A stretch of DNA of 64,000 nucleotides from Alphaproteobacteria bacterium (GTDB lineage: Bacteria; Pseudomonadota; Alphaproteobacteria; Sphingomonadales; Kordiimonadaceae), in the NCBI GenBank assembly GCA_013372975.1, contig JABXIS010000011.1, positions 186,001 to 250,000 of the forward strand, read 5' to 3'. Position numbers and translations under genes: made by a program. The notes under the pieces were generated by a model, which did no database searches, was not told the DNA's origin, and saw only the letters and a list, made by a program, of their open reading frames with translations. This document shows positions 37,144 through 47,349 of this stretch, one piece after another (within the stretch, counting starts at the first letter, position 1; the number at the start of each line of letters is the position of its first letter).

Positions 37144-38649
37144 ATGTATGAGCGTCATCATTATATTGGCGGCAAGGACGTAGAAGGTACGTCTGGTCGG
37201 TTTGGTCCTATCTTTAACCCATCCACTGGTGAGCAGGCTGGCAAGGTTTCGCTGGCGTCAAAAGCACAGGTTGAAGATGCGATCGCGGCGGCTGATGCTG
37301 CTTTCCCAGCATGGGCTGCCACTTCTGTTGTGAAGCGCGCCCGGGTGCTGCAGAATTTGGTGCATATCCTGTACCGTGAAAAAGATGCGCTTGCTGAAGC
37401 GCTTGCGGCGGAACACGGCAAGGTGTTTTCCGATGCGCAGGGTGATGTGCAGCGCGGCCTTGAAGTTGCTGAATTCGCACAAGGCATCCCGCACCTGATC
37501 AAAGGTGAGTTTTCCGACAACGTCTCCACTGGCATCGATATGTATTCCATGCGCAAGCCCTTGGGCGTTGTTGCGGGTATCACGCCGTTCAACTTCCCGG
37601 CCATGATCCCACTGTGGATGAGCTGTGTGGCCATCGCATGCGGTAACACTTACGTGCTGAAACCATCTGAAAAAGACCCGACTGTACCGCTGTTGCTGGC
37701 AAAATGCTGGGCTGAAGCTGGCCTGCCGGACGGTGTGTTCAACGTGGTAAACGGCGACAAGGAAGCAGTGGATACTGTTTGTACAGATCCGCGCGTGAAG
37801 GCAGTGTCCTTCGTGGGGTCCACGCCGATTGCTCAATATGTTTACGCAACGTCCACAGCTCACGGCAAACGCTGCCAGGCTATGGGTGGTGCCAAGAACC
37901 ACATGGTTATCATGCCTGACGCGGATCTGGAGCAGGTTGCTGATGCATTGGTTGGTGCGGCCTACGGTTCTGCGGGCGAGCGATGCATGGCGATCTCTGT
38001 TGCCGTATGTGTTGGCGATGAGGTGGCAGACAAACTTGTTGAAATGCTGAAGCCACGTGTTGAAGCCCTCAAGATTGGTCATTCCATGGACGGCGAGGCC
38101 GAAATGGGGCCGCTTGTAACCGCCGATCACCTCGCGAAGGTTAAAGGCTATCTTGATTTGGCAGAGCAGGAAGGTGCGACAGTTGTTGTTGATGGCCGTA
38201 ACTTCAAGAACGACCAGCCGGGATTTGAGAACGGCTATTTCCTCGGTGGTTCCCTGTTCGACAATGTGACGCCTGAAATGCGCACCTACAAGGAAGAGAT
38301 CTTCGGCCCGACGCTGCAGATCATGCGCGTGAAGGATTTTGACGCAGCTGTTGAACTGCCGTCGATCCATGAGTTTGGGAACGGGACGTCAATCTATACA
38401 CGGGATGGTGATGCAGCGCGCGCGTATGTGAACCGTGTTGAAGTAGGCATGGTTGGCGTGAATGTGCCGATCCCTGTGCCGCTGGCGTTCCACACCTTCG
38501 GTGGCTGGAAAAACTCAGCCTTCGGTGACATCAACCAGCACGGCATGGAAGGTGTACGCTTCTACACCAAAACCAAGACGGTAACCTCCCGTTGGCCAAC
38601 AGGTATTCGTTCAGGCGCAGAATTTGTAATTCCCACGCTGAACAGCTAA
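37144..38649 (+). CDS. mmsA: CoA-acylating methylmalonate-semialdehyde dehydrogenase
   Basis: Oxidises (methyl)malonate semialdehyde to propionyl-CoA or acetyl-CoA at the end of valine degradation. Signatures are ITPFNFPAMIPLWM, KPSEKDPTVPLLL, VSFVGSTPIAQYVYATS, and the catalytic Cys in SAGERCMAISVAVCVGDE. KEEIFGPTLQIMRVKDFD and the IPVPLAFHTFGGWKNS end are typical of MMSDH rather than other ALDHs. 501 aa is full length. A TTTGGAG ribosome site precedes the ATG. It is monocistronic in appearance, with a terminator behind it. Confidence 0.95.
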   Translation: MYERHHYIGGKDVEGTSGRFGPIFNPSTGEQAGKVSLASKAQVEDAIAAADAAFPAWAATSVVKRARVLQNLVHILYREKDALAEALAAEHGKVFSDAQGDVQRGLEVAEFAQGIPHLIKGEFSDNVSTGIDMYSMRKPLGVVAGITPFNFPAMIPLWMSCVAIACGNTYVLKPSEKDPTVPLLLAKCWAEAGLPDGVFNVVNGDKEAVDTVCTDPRVKAVSFVGSTPIAQYVYATSTAHGKRCQAMGGAKNHMVIMPDADLEQVADALVGAAYGSAGERCMAISVAVCVGDEVADKLVEMLKPRVEALKIGHSMDGEAEMGPLVTADHLAKVKGYLDLAEQEGATVVVDGRNFKNDQPGFENGYFLGGSLFDNVTPEMRTYKEEIFGPTLQIMRVKDFDAAVELPSIHEFGNGTSIYTRDGDAARAYVNRVEVGMVGVNVPIPVPLAFHTFGGWKNSAFGDINQHGMEGVRFYTKTKTVTSRWPTGIRSGAEFVIPTLNS

Positions 38650-38656
38650 TCTACAG

Positions 38657-38695
38657 GGGCCCGGAAGACGGATGTTTTCCGGGCCCGTATGTTTT
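38657..38695 (+). terminator. Intrinsic terminator after mmsA
   Basis: GGGCCCGGAA pairs with TTCCGGGCCC (38677-38686) in a 10-bp perfect stem, extendable to about 13 bp with one wobble. It is followed by GTATGTTTT. Confidence 0.75.
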
Positions 38696-38797
38696 GGGGG
38701 TAAGACAAAAAAGTCGCAAGTAAATCAATGCCTTCGAGACAACGAGGGAGTAGGGGGCTGGCCCCTTTTCATAAGAGAACGCGGGGAGATGATTCTC

Positions 38798-41599
38798 ATG
38801 AATATCAAAAATCTACTGTTGGGTGCAGTAGCGGCAAGCGTGCTTGTGGCATGCCAGGCTGAAACAAAATCAGAAACGACAGCAGCACCAGCAATTTCGG
38901 CCGATAAATCACCGGCCCTGGATATCAAGTTTGACATTCCATACGAGGAATTCCAGCTCGACAACGGATTGCGTGTGGTTGTGCATGAAGACCGCAAGGC
39001 GCCGATCGTATCTGTTGGCGTTTGGTACCATGTCGGCTCCAAGGATGAGCCCACGGGCAAGACCGGTTTTGCGCACCTGTTTGAACACCTGATGTTCAAT
39101 GGGTCCGAAAACTATGATGACGAATTCTTCAAACCTTTTGAGGCCGTAGGCGCAACAGCGATGAACGGTACCACCTGGTTTGACCGCACCAACTATTTTG
39201 AGAATGTCCCGACGCCTGCACTTGATATGGCGCTGTGGATGGAATCTGACCGGATGGGCCATCTTCTGGGCGCTGTTACCCAAGAAAAACTCGATGAGCA
39301 AATTGGCGTGGTGCAGAACGAGAAACGCCAGGGCGACAACAACCCATACGGCATGAAGGAATATCGTCAGCTTGAGGGCTTGTTCCCGGTTGGCCACCCT
39401 TATCGCCATTCCACCATCGGGTCGATGGAAGACCTGTCAAACGCGTCGCTGGAAGACGTGCAAAACTGGTTCAAGCAATATTACGGCGCGGCTAACACTG
39501 TGATTGTGCTGGCGGGCGATATTGACACCGCAAAAGCCAAGCCATTGATGGAAAAATACTTCGGCCATATTGGTGCCGGCCCTGCGCTGAAGCAGCATAA
39601 AGCATGGGTGCCAACGCGCGAAAATGACACCATCGAAGAAATGGTTGATCCAAAAGCGCCGCAAGTACAAATCAGCCGCAACTGGGCCGTGGCACCGCGC
39701 AATGACGTGGATGCAACATACCTCACGCTGGTGGCGGATCTTCTGGGTGGCAGCAAAAACTCCCGCCTTTATCAGGCGCTGGTATACAAGAGCCAGCTTG
39801 CGACAGCTGTGAGCGTTTCCATGACACCGTTCGAGCTTGCCAGCATGTTCGAAGTCGAAGTGATGCTCAAAGACGGCGCGGACGAAAAAGAAGTGCTGCG
39901 CCTGATGGATGAAGAGATCGAGAGGCTGTTGGCTGAAGGCCCAACAGCGGAAGAGCTCAAGCGGTCCAAAACCAGCATTCTGGCTGGCCGTATTCGCGGC
40001 CTTGAAGCCATTGGTGGCTTCAACGGCAAGGGTACAGCGCTTGCGCGTTCCCAGCTTTATGCCGGTGACACAGGCTTTTATGCCAAAACGGTGAACTGGA
40101 TGAACACGGCGAGTGCAGCCGAAGTAACCGAAGCGGCCAGTGAATGGCTTGGTCAGGGATACTATCAGCTGACGACACGCCCTGAGCCTAAATATGCTAC
40201 GACTGAAGCTGCAGTTGATCGCTCCAAAGGCCTGCCTGACACGGGCACATTGCCAGATCTGACGTTCCCTGAAATTCAGGAAGCGACGCTGGCAAACGGC
40301 ATGAAAGTCGTGGTTGCGAACCGCCCGACTGTGCCAGTTGTAACCATGGCCATGCAGTTTGATGCCGGTTATGCGGCGGATGCAGGCCGTCCTCTTGGGA
40401 CATCCAGCTTTGCGCTTTCCATGATGGATGAAGGCACTGCTACGCGCACGTCGCTTGATATTTCGGCAGAGCTTGAAGGCCTGGGCGCTACGCTCAGCAC
40501 CGGTTCAAACCTTGATATGAGCACGGTCAGCATGTCTGCCCTTAAGTCCAACCTGAAGGAAAGCCTTGCTGTCGCCGCTGATGTGGTGCGCAACCCGGCC
40601 TTCTCGCAGGAGGAACTTGATCGCTTGCGCCAGCGCTGGATCGCAGGCATCGCGCAAGAAAAGGCAAACCCTGTTCAGCTTGCACTGCGCACGCTTCCAG
40701 GCCTTCTGTATGGCGAAGATCATTCCTATGGTGTGCCGTTCACAGGCTCTGGCACGGAAGCTTCCATCGGCGCCATGACGCGGGATGATCTGGTGAAATT
40801 CCACAGCGATTGGATCCGGCCAGATAACGCAACCATCTTCATGGTGGGCGATATCACGCTTGATGAAGCCAAAGAGGCCTTGGAAGCCACCTTCGGCGAC
40901 TGGGCGGCGCCAGCTTCTGCAGTTCCTGCCAAGAATATCACCGAGGTTGCGATGCCTGAGGTTGGCAAGGTTATCATCATGGACAAGCCGGGTTCCCCGC
41001 AGTCCCTGATCCTCGCTGGCCACCTGTTCCCATCCACGGGTGACGATAATTATCTGACCCACGAAATGGCGAACAGCATCCTCGGCGGCGAATTCACGGC
41101 ACGTGTGAATATGAACCTGCGCGAAGACAAGGGCTGGGCATACGGCGCTTATACCTTCACGCTGGACGCTCGTGGCCAACGTATGTGGCTGGTATATGCC
41201 CCTGTTCAGACAGACAAGACCAAAGAGTCTATCGCTGAATTGAACAAGGAATTCGCTGGTTACTTGGGTGACACGCCTGCAACGCAGGAAGAACTCAGCC
41301 GCCTTGTGGTGAAAAGCACCAGCGAAATGCCGGGCCAGTATGAAACGGCAAACGCCGTTCTCGGTAGCCTGTTGTCGAACAATCGGTTCGGCCGTGGCAA
41401 CGATTATGTGCCAAGCCTGAAGGGCCAGTATGAAACCCTGACGATTGATGCAATCAAGGCGGCAGCACAGGATCATATCCACCCTGAGAAGCTCGTGTGG
41501 CTTGTGGTGGGTGACCGGGCCCAGATCGAAGCGGGCATCAAGGAACTTGGCCTTGGTGACGTGGAAGTTTGGGACGCTGAAGGCAACAAGCTTCAGTAA
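38798..41599 (+). CDS. M16-family zinc peptidase lipoprotein
   Basis: A 933-aa pitrilysin-type peptidase. MNIKNLLLGAVAASVLVACQ is a lipoprotein signal with lipobox LVAC. The ATG at 38798 has GGGGAG 9 bp upstream, which decides for it over in-frame upstream codons. The inverted zinc motif HLFEH occurs in GFAHLFEHLMFNGSENY, with the third ligand in VVQNEKRQG. The second half is an inactive M16 partner domain (LANGMKVVVANRPTVPVV), giving the usual two-lobed fusion. It should sit at the periplasmic face of a membrane and degrade peptides. Confidence 0.92.
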   Translation: MNIKNLLLGAVAASVLVACQAETKSETTAAPAISADKSPALDIKFDIPYEEFQLDNGLRVVVHEDRKAPIVSVGVWYHVGSKDEPTGKTGFAHLFEHLMFNGSENYDDEFFKPFEAVGATAMNGTTWFDRTNYFENVPTPALDMALWMESDRMGHLLGAVTQEKLDEQIGVVQNEKRQGDNNPYGMKEYRQLEGLFPVGHPYRHSTIGSMEDLSNASLEDVQNWFKQYYGAANTVIVLAGDIDTAKAKPLMEKYFGHIGAGPALKQHKAWVPTRENDTIEEMVDPKAPQVQISRNWAVAPRNDVDATYLTLVADLLGGSKNSRLYQALVYKSQLATAVSVSMTPFELASMFEVEVMLKDGADEKEVLRLMDEEIERLLAEGPTAEELKRSKTSILAGRIRGLEAIGGFNGKGTALARSQLYAGDTGFYAKTVNWMNTASAAEVTEAASEWLGQGYYQLTTRPEPKYATTEAAVDRSKGLPDTGTLPDLTFPEIQEATLANGMKVVVANRPTVPVVTMAMQFDAGYAADAGRPLGTSSFALSMMDEGTATRTSLDISAELEGLGATLSTGSNLDMSTVSMSALKSNLKESLAVAADVVRNPAFSQEELDRLRQRWIAGIAQEKANPVQLALRTLPGLLYGEDHSYGVPFTGSGTEASIGAMTRDDLVKFHSDWIRPDNATIFMVGDITLDEAKEALEATFGDWAAPASAVPAKNITEVAMPEVGKVIIMDKPGSPQSLILAGHLFPSTGDDNYLTHEMANSILGGEFTARVNMNLREDKGWAYGAYTFTLDARGQRMWLVYAPVQTDKTKESIAELNKEFAGYLGDTPATQEELSRLVVKSTSEMPGQYETANAVLGSLLSNNRFGRGNDYVPSLKGQYETLTIDAIKAAAQDHIHPEKLVWLVVGDRAQIEAGIKELGLGDVEVWDAEGNKLQ

Positions 41600-41608
41600 C
41601 GCTTTTGT

Positions 41609-41637
41609 GGGCGGGGGTGTTCCCCCCGCCCGCTTTT
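41609..41637 (+). terminator. Intrinsic terminator after the M16 gene
   Basis: GGGCGGGGG (41609-41617) pairs with CCCCCGCCC (41623-41631) around a 5-nt loop, followed by GCTTTT. Confidence 0.75.
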
Positions 41638-41744
41638 CCCCGCTTTTGGGCGAGCGGGAGAAGCCGTCAGGCTTCAGTTTTGGGTTTCGAAACGTTGGTG
41701 CGGCCCTTCGCAGGCGGCGCCCCATTACACCGAAGGAATGAACT

Positions 41745-42884
41745 TTGGATTTCTCGCTTAATGAAGATCAACGTGCCATCCAGGATATGGCGCGCAATTT
41801 CACGGCTGACATGATCACACCTGATGCCCATAAATGGGACGAAGACAAGGTGTGGCCAACGGATGTGGCAAAAGCCGCTGGTGAGCTGGGTTTCGGCAGC
41901 ATCTATGTCTCTGAGGAAGGCGGGGGCTGTGGCCTCAGCCGCGTGGAAAGTGTGCTGATCTTCGAACAGCTTTCGCAAGGTTGCCCGTCAACTGCGGCGA
42001 TGATCTCCATCCACAATATGGCCACCTGGATGATTGACCAGTTTGGCAATGATGACCAGCGCGCACGTTTTGTGGGGGACCTTGTTACGCTTGATAAAAT
42101 GGCAAGCTATTGCCTTACCGAGCCTGGCGCGGGCAGCGATGCTGCAAGCCTTAAAACCAAGGCCGTGCGCGACGGCGACGATTATGTGCTCAATGGCTCC
42201 AAAGCCTTTATCTCAGGCGGCGGCACCAGCGACGTGTATGTGGTGATGGCCCGCACGTCAGACGATGGAGCCAAGGGCATCAGCTGTTTTATCGTTGAGA
42301 AGGACACACCGGGCCTGTCGTTCGGCGCGCAGGAAAAGAAACTGGGGTGGCACAGCCAACCAACCGCCGCCGTGATGTTTGACGATTGCCGTATCCCTGC
42401 CGCGAACCTTGTAGGCGCGGAAGGGCAGGGCTTTAAAATTGCCATGCAGGGCCTTGATGGCGGCCGCCTGAATATCGGCGCATGCTCCATCGGCGGGGCG
42501 CAGCGCGCGCTTGATGAAGCCGTGGCCTACACGAAGGACCGCAAGCAGTTTGGCAAGTCTATTGCTGACTTCCAGGCCACCCAGTTCAAGCTGGCTGATA
42601 TGGCGACAGAGCTTGAAGCCGCGCGCCTGCTTCTCTATGCAGCGGCCCAAAAAGTTTCGAACAAAACCGCCGATGCCGCATCTGCTGCCGCCATGGCCAA
42701 ACGCCTTGCGACAGACACGGGCTTTGATGTGGTGAACGCCTCCCTCCAATTGCATGGTGGGTACGGCTATCTGCAGGATTATCCGATTGAACGCATCCTC
42801 CGTGATTTGCGTGTGCACCAGATTCTTGAGGGCACCAACGAGATCATGCGGGTGGTAATCTCCCGCTCGCTGTTGAAGGACTAG
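41745..42884 (+). CDS. Acyl-CoA dehydrogenase, probably isobutyryl-CoA dehydrogenase
   Basis: An FAD acyl-CoA dehydrogenase of 379 aa. CLTEPGAGSDAASLKTKA is the substrate/FAD signature; AGFKIAMQGLDGGRLNIGA-like residues and the catalytic glutamate region QILEGTNEIMRVVISR are present. Its place before the hydroxyisobutyryl-CoA hydrolase and mmsB points to isobutyryl-CoA from valine. The TTG start at 41745 is 8 bp after GAAGGA. An ATG at 41738 is out of frame and too close to that site. Confidence 0.92.
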   Translation: MDFSLNEDQRAIQDMARNFTADMITPDAHKWDEDKVWPTDVAKAAGELGFGSIYVSEEGGGCGLSRVESVLIFEQLSQGCPSTAAMISIHNMATWMIDQFGNDDQRARFVGDLVTLDKMASYCLTEPGAGSDAASLKTKAVRDGDDYVLNGSKAFISGGGTSDVYVVMARTSDDGAKGISCFIVEKDTPGLSFGAQEKKLGWHSQPTAAVMFDDCRIPAANLVGAEGQGFKIAMQGLDGGRLNIGACSIGGAQRALDEAVAYTKDRKQFGKSIADFQATQFKLADMATELEAARLLLYAAAQKVSNKTADAASAAAMAKRLATDTGFDVVNASLQLHGGYGYLQDYPIERILRDLRVHQILEGTNEIMRVVISRSLLKD

Positions 42885-42887
42885 ACG

Positions 42888-43946
<1,059 letters not shown>

Positions 43947-43958
43947 GGGAGGAAAGTC

Positions 43959-44840
43959 ATGACAACAGTTGCATTCATTGGGCTTGGCCACATGGGCCTG
44001 CCGATGGCGAAAAACCTTCTGGGCGCAGGCATCACGGTGCGCGGGTTTGATTTGTCAGCCGACGCCAAGGCGGGCGTTGTTGAGGCCGGGGGCACGGCGT
44101 TCGATAACGTGCATGATGCGGTTGATGGCGCGGATGTGGTGATCACCATGCTGCCGAACGCCAAGATTGTTGAAGCGGTGTATACGGATGTAACCAAGGC
44201 TGCGAAAGCGGGCGCGCTGTTTATCGACAGCAGCACCATTGATGTGGCAACCGCCCGCAAGGTGGCGGACCGCGCGGCGCACGCCGGGTTTGAAATGGTG
44301 GATGCGCCTGTGTCCGGCGGGGTGGGCGGCGCGGCCGCGGGCACGCTCGCCTTTATGGTGGGCGGAACAGCTACGGCGTTTGAACGCGCCAGGCCGGTCT
44401 TGGAGCCCATGGCGGGCAAGATCGTGCATTGTGGCGATGCCGGGAACGGGCAGGCGGCCAAGGCCTGCAACAATATGCTGCTGGCCATTTCCATGATTGG
44501 TGTGTCAGAGGCCTTCAACCTTGGCCGTGCGCTGGGGCTGGATGATCAAACCTTCTTTGATGTGGCGTCGAATGCCTCTGGCCAGTGCTGGTCCCTCACC
44601 ACTTATTGCCCGGCACCGGGCCCTGTACCAACGGCACCATCGAACAATGATTATAACCCCGGCTTTGCCACAGCCCTGATGCTGAAGGATCTCGGGATCG
44701 CCATGGATGCGGCGGGTGACACGGGTGCAAACACGCCGCTTGGTGCCATGGCGCGAGACATATACAAAGCCATGGACGATGCAGGCCATGGCGGGGTGGA
44801 CTTCTCCGGTGTGATCAAGCACCTCGAAGGCAAGCTCTAA
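43959..44840 (+). CDS. mmsB: 3-hydroxyisobutyrate dehydrogenase
   Basis: NAD-dependent oxidation of 3-hydroxyisobutyrate to methylmalonate semialdehyde. The N-terminal FIGLGHMGLPMAKNL is the beta-hydroxyacid dehydrogenase signature. DAPVSGGVGGAAAGTLAFMVGG and the catalytic Lys in GQAAKACNNMLLAISM follow. 293 aa is normal. Last gene of the valine operon, followed by a strong terminator. Confidence 0.95.
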   Translation: MTTVAFIGLGHMGLPMAKNLLGAGITVRGFDLSADAKAGVVEAGGTAFDNVHDAVDGADVVITMLPNAKIVEAVYTDVTKAAKAGALFIDSSTIDVATARKVADRAAHAGFEMVDAPVSGGVGGAAAGTLAFMVGGTATAFERARPVLEPMAGKIVHCGDAGNGQAAKACNNMLLAISMIGVSEAFNLGRALGLDDQTFFDVASNASGQCWSLTTYCPAPGPVPTAPSNNDYNPGFATALMLKDLGIAMDAAGDTGANTPLGAMARDIYKAMDDAGHGGVDFSGVIKHLEGKL

Positions 44841-44861
44841 GGTACTTCAAAGTTTTAGCAA

Positions 44862-44893
44862 AAAGGCCCGGTCATCTGACCGGGCCTTTCTTT
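44862..44893 (+). terminator. Strong intrinsic terminator after mmsB
   Basis: A perfect 13-bp inverted repeat AAAGGCCCGGTCA / TGACCGGGCCTTT around TC, followed by CTTTG. The symmetric A and T tracts suit termination from both sides, and the convergent LuxR-type gene ends at 44922. Confidence 0.85.
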
Positions 44894-44921
44894 GTGTTTA
44901 CCGTTTAGTGGGGCTTGCCCT

Positions 44922-45659
44922 TTAGCTCGCGGCTGCGTAGGCCCAGCTTGGCGTGTTCACGGTCGCCCCGTTTCCCTGGGGGGAAGCGGGTTGTCCCACG
45001 CCGCTGTAGCGGATAACCGCCTGCGTGCGGTTGGATACACCCAGCACCTTGAAGATCGCATGCATATGCGCTTTCACGGTGCCTTCCGCGATATCAAGGC
45101 GGGCGGCGATTTCCTTGTTGGGAAGGCCATCAGCCGCCATTGCCAGAATTTGCTTCTGGCGGTAGGAAAGCCGCGCCAGGTCAACACTTGCCGCCACCGA
45201 TGGGCGGCTCTGGCTTTGCGCTGACGCCTGGCTGAACTGTTGTGACATCGCGGTTCTCACGTCAGGGGCAGATGGGCTGCGGGAAACCGCGCCAAAGCCA
45301 TCCAGCGGCAGCTTGAGCGCGCGGCGAATGGCTGTCACCATCTGCGAAACTGTCGCGCGGCGCGCAATGCTGATCGAACCAGGCAGCTCAGCATAATGCT
45401 GGCCTTCATGATCCAGGATCGTCACAACCGCTGCATCAGGATACAGGCGGCGGATCAAACGCATGCAATCGGCGCCTTCGTCCCCCAGCGACGCCGGATG
45501 CACAACAATCAGGGAAAGATCATCGTGGTTTGCAGTTTTTGACAAAAATTCATGTTCGGTGCTCACTTCCATCACATGTTGGAAGTTGCCCGAAACCATC
45601 ACTACTTCTTTAAGGGAAAGGCGAAAAAGCTCCTCGCCATCAACAATTAAAGCCTTCAT
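44922..45659 (-). CDS. LuxR-type response-regulator-like transcription factor with degenerate receiver
   Basis: 245 aa. The N-terminal 120 residues have a receiver-like fold (MKALIVDGEELFRLSLKEVV), with the acidic start reduced to DGE. The usual phospho-accepting Asp position reads LIVVHPASLGDEG, and the conserved Lys near the end is Arg (ISIARRAT). It thus probably works without phosphorylation. The C-terminus is a NarL/LuxR HTH (LSYRQKQILAMAADGLPNKE, then IAEGTVKAHMHAIFKVLGV). The ATG at 45659 has GAGGA 6-7 bp upstream and is preferred to a codon 5 residues earlier. Target genes unknown. Confidence 0.87.
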   Translation of the reverse strand: MKALIVDGEELFRLSLKEVVMVSGNFQHVMEVSTEHEFLSKTANHDDLSLIVVHPASLGDEGADCMRLIRRLYPDAAVVTILDHEGQHYAELPGSISIARRATVSQMVTAIRRALKLPLDGFGAVSRSPSAPDVRTAMSQQFSQASAQSQSRPSVAASVDLARLSYRQKQILAMAADGLPNKEIAARLDIAEGTVKAHMHAIFKVLGVSNRTQAVIRYSGVGQPASPQGNGATVNTPSWAYAAAS

Positions 45660-45973
45660 TACACATCCTCGCATTATGTCCTCCCGACCGTTGTGGTTCT
45701 TCTTAGGACAACTGAAAATAAGAGTTCCTCATCATCTCTCATGTTTTTTTACACTTTCACCATACGCAAAAAGTTCACAAACTTTTGGGTGATGCGATGA
45801 ATTGAGCGCGGTTTGCGGTAAAGTGAACCGATATATCTGCGGTTTATTATTTGGTCGGGCGAAGTTTCTAGCGTAGTTCGGAAAGCGGCTTTCCCGTGCT
45901 TGACGGGGTGCCTGCTGTCTCGTACCCATGAAGGATGGAAGCCTTTGCGCGAACATCAGAAAACGGGATATCT
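45660..45973. other. Divergent intergenic region before the arginine-catabolism operon
   Basis: 314 bp between the LuxR-type gene and the M20 hydrolase. It should hold promoters in both directions. A loose inverted repeat AACCG...CGGTT lies near 45827-45845 beside ATATATC. No gene, hairpin terminator or other clear element was seen. The frame of the hydrolase is open up to an ATG at 45935, which has no properly spaced ribosome site. Confidence 0.45.
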
Positions 45974-47233
45974 ATGACCATCAGCTTACAAACGCTGTCC
46001 AGTTCTCAGGCCTGCAAGGATGCACTTGGCCGTATCCAAGACCGGCAAGCCGAGATGGTGGAAACCGTGATTGCCTGGTCGAAGGTGAACAGCGGCAGCC
46101 GTAATCTGGAGGGCCTTGCCGCCATGGAGGCCCTGGTGCTTGAGGCTTTTGCGCCACTGGGTGCAGAGGTGGAGCTGATTGATCTCCCGGATGGTGAGTT
46201 TGTGAATGAGGCGGGTGATGTGGTGCCGGTGAAAAACGGGCGCACCATCCGGATCTTCAAGCGCCCTGAAGCCAACCGTAAGGTGCTGATGACCGGCCAC
46301 ACAGACACAGTATTTGCCAGGGATCATGCCTTTCAACAGCCCGTGTGGCTTGAGGGCGATAAACTGAACGGCCCAGGTGTGGCCGATATGAAGGGCGGCA
46401 TACTGGTGATGTTGAATGCCCTCAAGGCGTTTGAGGAAACCCCGCTCGCGGAAAGCGTGGGCTGGGAAGTCCTGTTGTCACCTGACGAGGAAACCGGTTC
46501 TCTTGCTTCTGCCCCCATTCTGACGGAACGGGCCAAGGCCGCGGATATTGGCATGACCTACGAGCCCGCGCTTGCGGACGGCACGCTGGCGGGCGCGCGT
46601 AAGGGGAGCGGCAACTATGCTGTTGTGGTGCGTGGCAAGGCGGCGCACGCGGGCCGAGAGTTTCATGCCGGGCGTAATGCCGTTGTAAGGCTTTCAAAGA
46701 TCATCGGCGAACTTGCGGCCCTTACAGATGGCCGCCCGGAGCTGACCGTGAACCCAGCCGTTATCCAGGGCGGTGTGGCACCCAATGTGGTGCCCGATAT
46801 GGCATTGTGCCGGTTTAATGTGCGCCTGAAGGAACCGGAGGATGCAGTCTGGTTTGAAACCGAGGTCAACAAGATAGTTGCGGCGCATGACGTGGAAGAA
46901 GGCTATAGTGTGCATCTTCATGGTGGCATCAATCGCCCGCCCAAGGCACTCTCTGACGCCAATATCAAGCTGATGGATGCGATCCGGGCTTGCGGCGCTG
47001 AACTTGGCATTGCGATTGATTATGTGCCAACGGGCGGCTGCTGTGAAGGCAACAATCTGGCGGCGGCAGGCTTGCCGAATGTGGACACCCTTGGGGTGCG
47101 CGGTGCCAATATTCATAGCGCAGACGAATTTGTCTGCGCTGACAGTTTTGCGGAACGCGCCAGGCTTTCCGCCCTAATTCTGATGGCTTTCGCCAGTGGT
47201 CAACTTGATGACGTTGTGAAAGCCAAAGTCTAG
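45974..47233 (+). CDS. M20-family metallohydrolase (carboxypeptidase/deacylase type)
   Basis: A 419-aa dizinc amidohydrolase. Metal and catalytic motifs are all present: VLMTGHTDTVFARDH (His, Asp), GPGVADMKGGILVML (bridging Asp), SPDEETGS (Glu-Glu), the lid-domain His in GKAAHAGREFHAG, and the last His in RGANIHSADEFVC. The family includes glutamate carboxypeptidase, ArgE and DapE. Lying directly upstream of astA-astD-astB, it could remove succinate from N-succinylglutamate in place of AstE; that is inference. The start at 45974 is chosen because the upstream ATG lacks a spaced ribosome site. Confidence 0.87.
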   Translation: MTISLQTLSSSQACKDALGRIQDRQAEMVETVIAWSKVNSGSRNLEGLAAMEALVLEAFAPLGAEVELIDLPDGEFVNEAGDVVPVKNGRTIRIFKRPEANRKVLMTGHTDTVFARDHAFQQPVWLEGDKLNGPGVADMKGGILVMLNALKAFEETPLAESVGWEVLLSPDEETGSLASAPILTERAKAADIGMTYEPALADGTLAGARKGSGNYAVVVRGKAAHAGREFHAGRNAVVRLSKIIGELAALTDGRPELTVNPAVIQGGVAPNVVPDMALCRFNVRLKEPEDAVWFETEVNKIVAAHDVEEGYSVHLHGGINRPPKALSDANIKLMDAIRACGAELGIAIDYVPTGGCCEGNNLAAAGLPNVDTLGVRGANIHSADEFVCADSFAERARLSALILMAFASGQLDDVVKAKV

Positions 47234-47349
47234 CAATCCTCTTAGGGAAGAGTGTTGGGTTTGCGAGACATTTAAGAACAGGCCAAATGGCCATCTAGGC
47301 AACCGGGGCCCTGAAATGCTGCCCGGACGTAAATTTGAGGGAAAAACGC

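Noticed and set aside
37258-38370. Long open frame (about 370 codons) on the minus strand inside mmsA
   Set aside because: It is fully antisense to a clear methylmalonate-semialdehyde dehydrogenase, shows no family features and is explained by codon bias of the sense gene.
40505-41725. Long minus-strand frame (about 400 codons) opposite the M16 peptidase
   Set aside because: Antisense to a gene with intact catalytic motifs; no ribosome site or recognisable domain.
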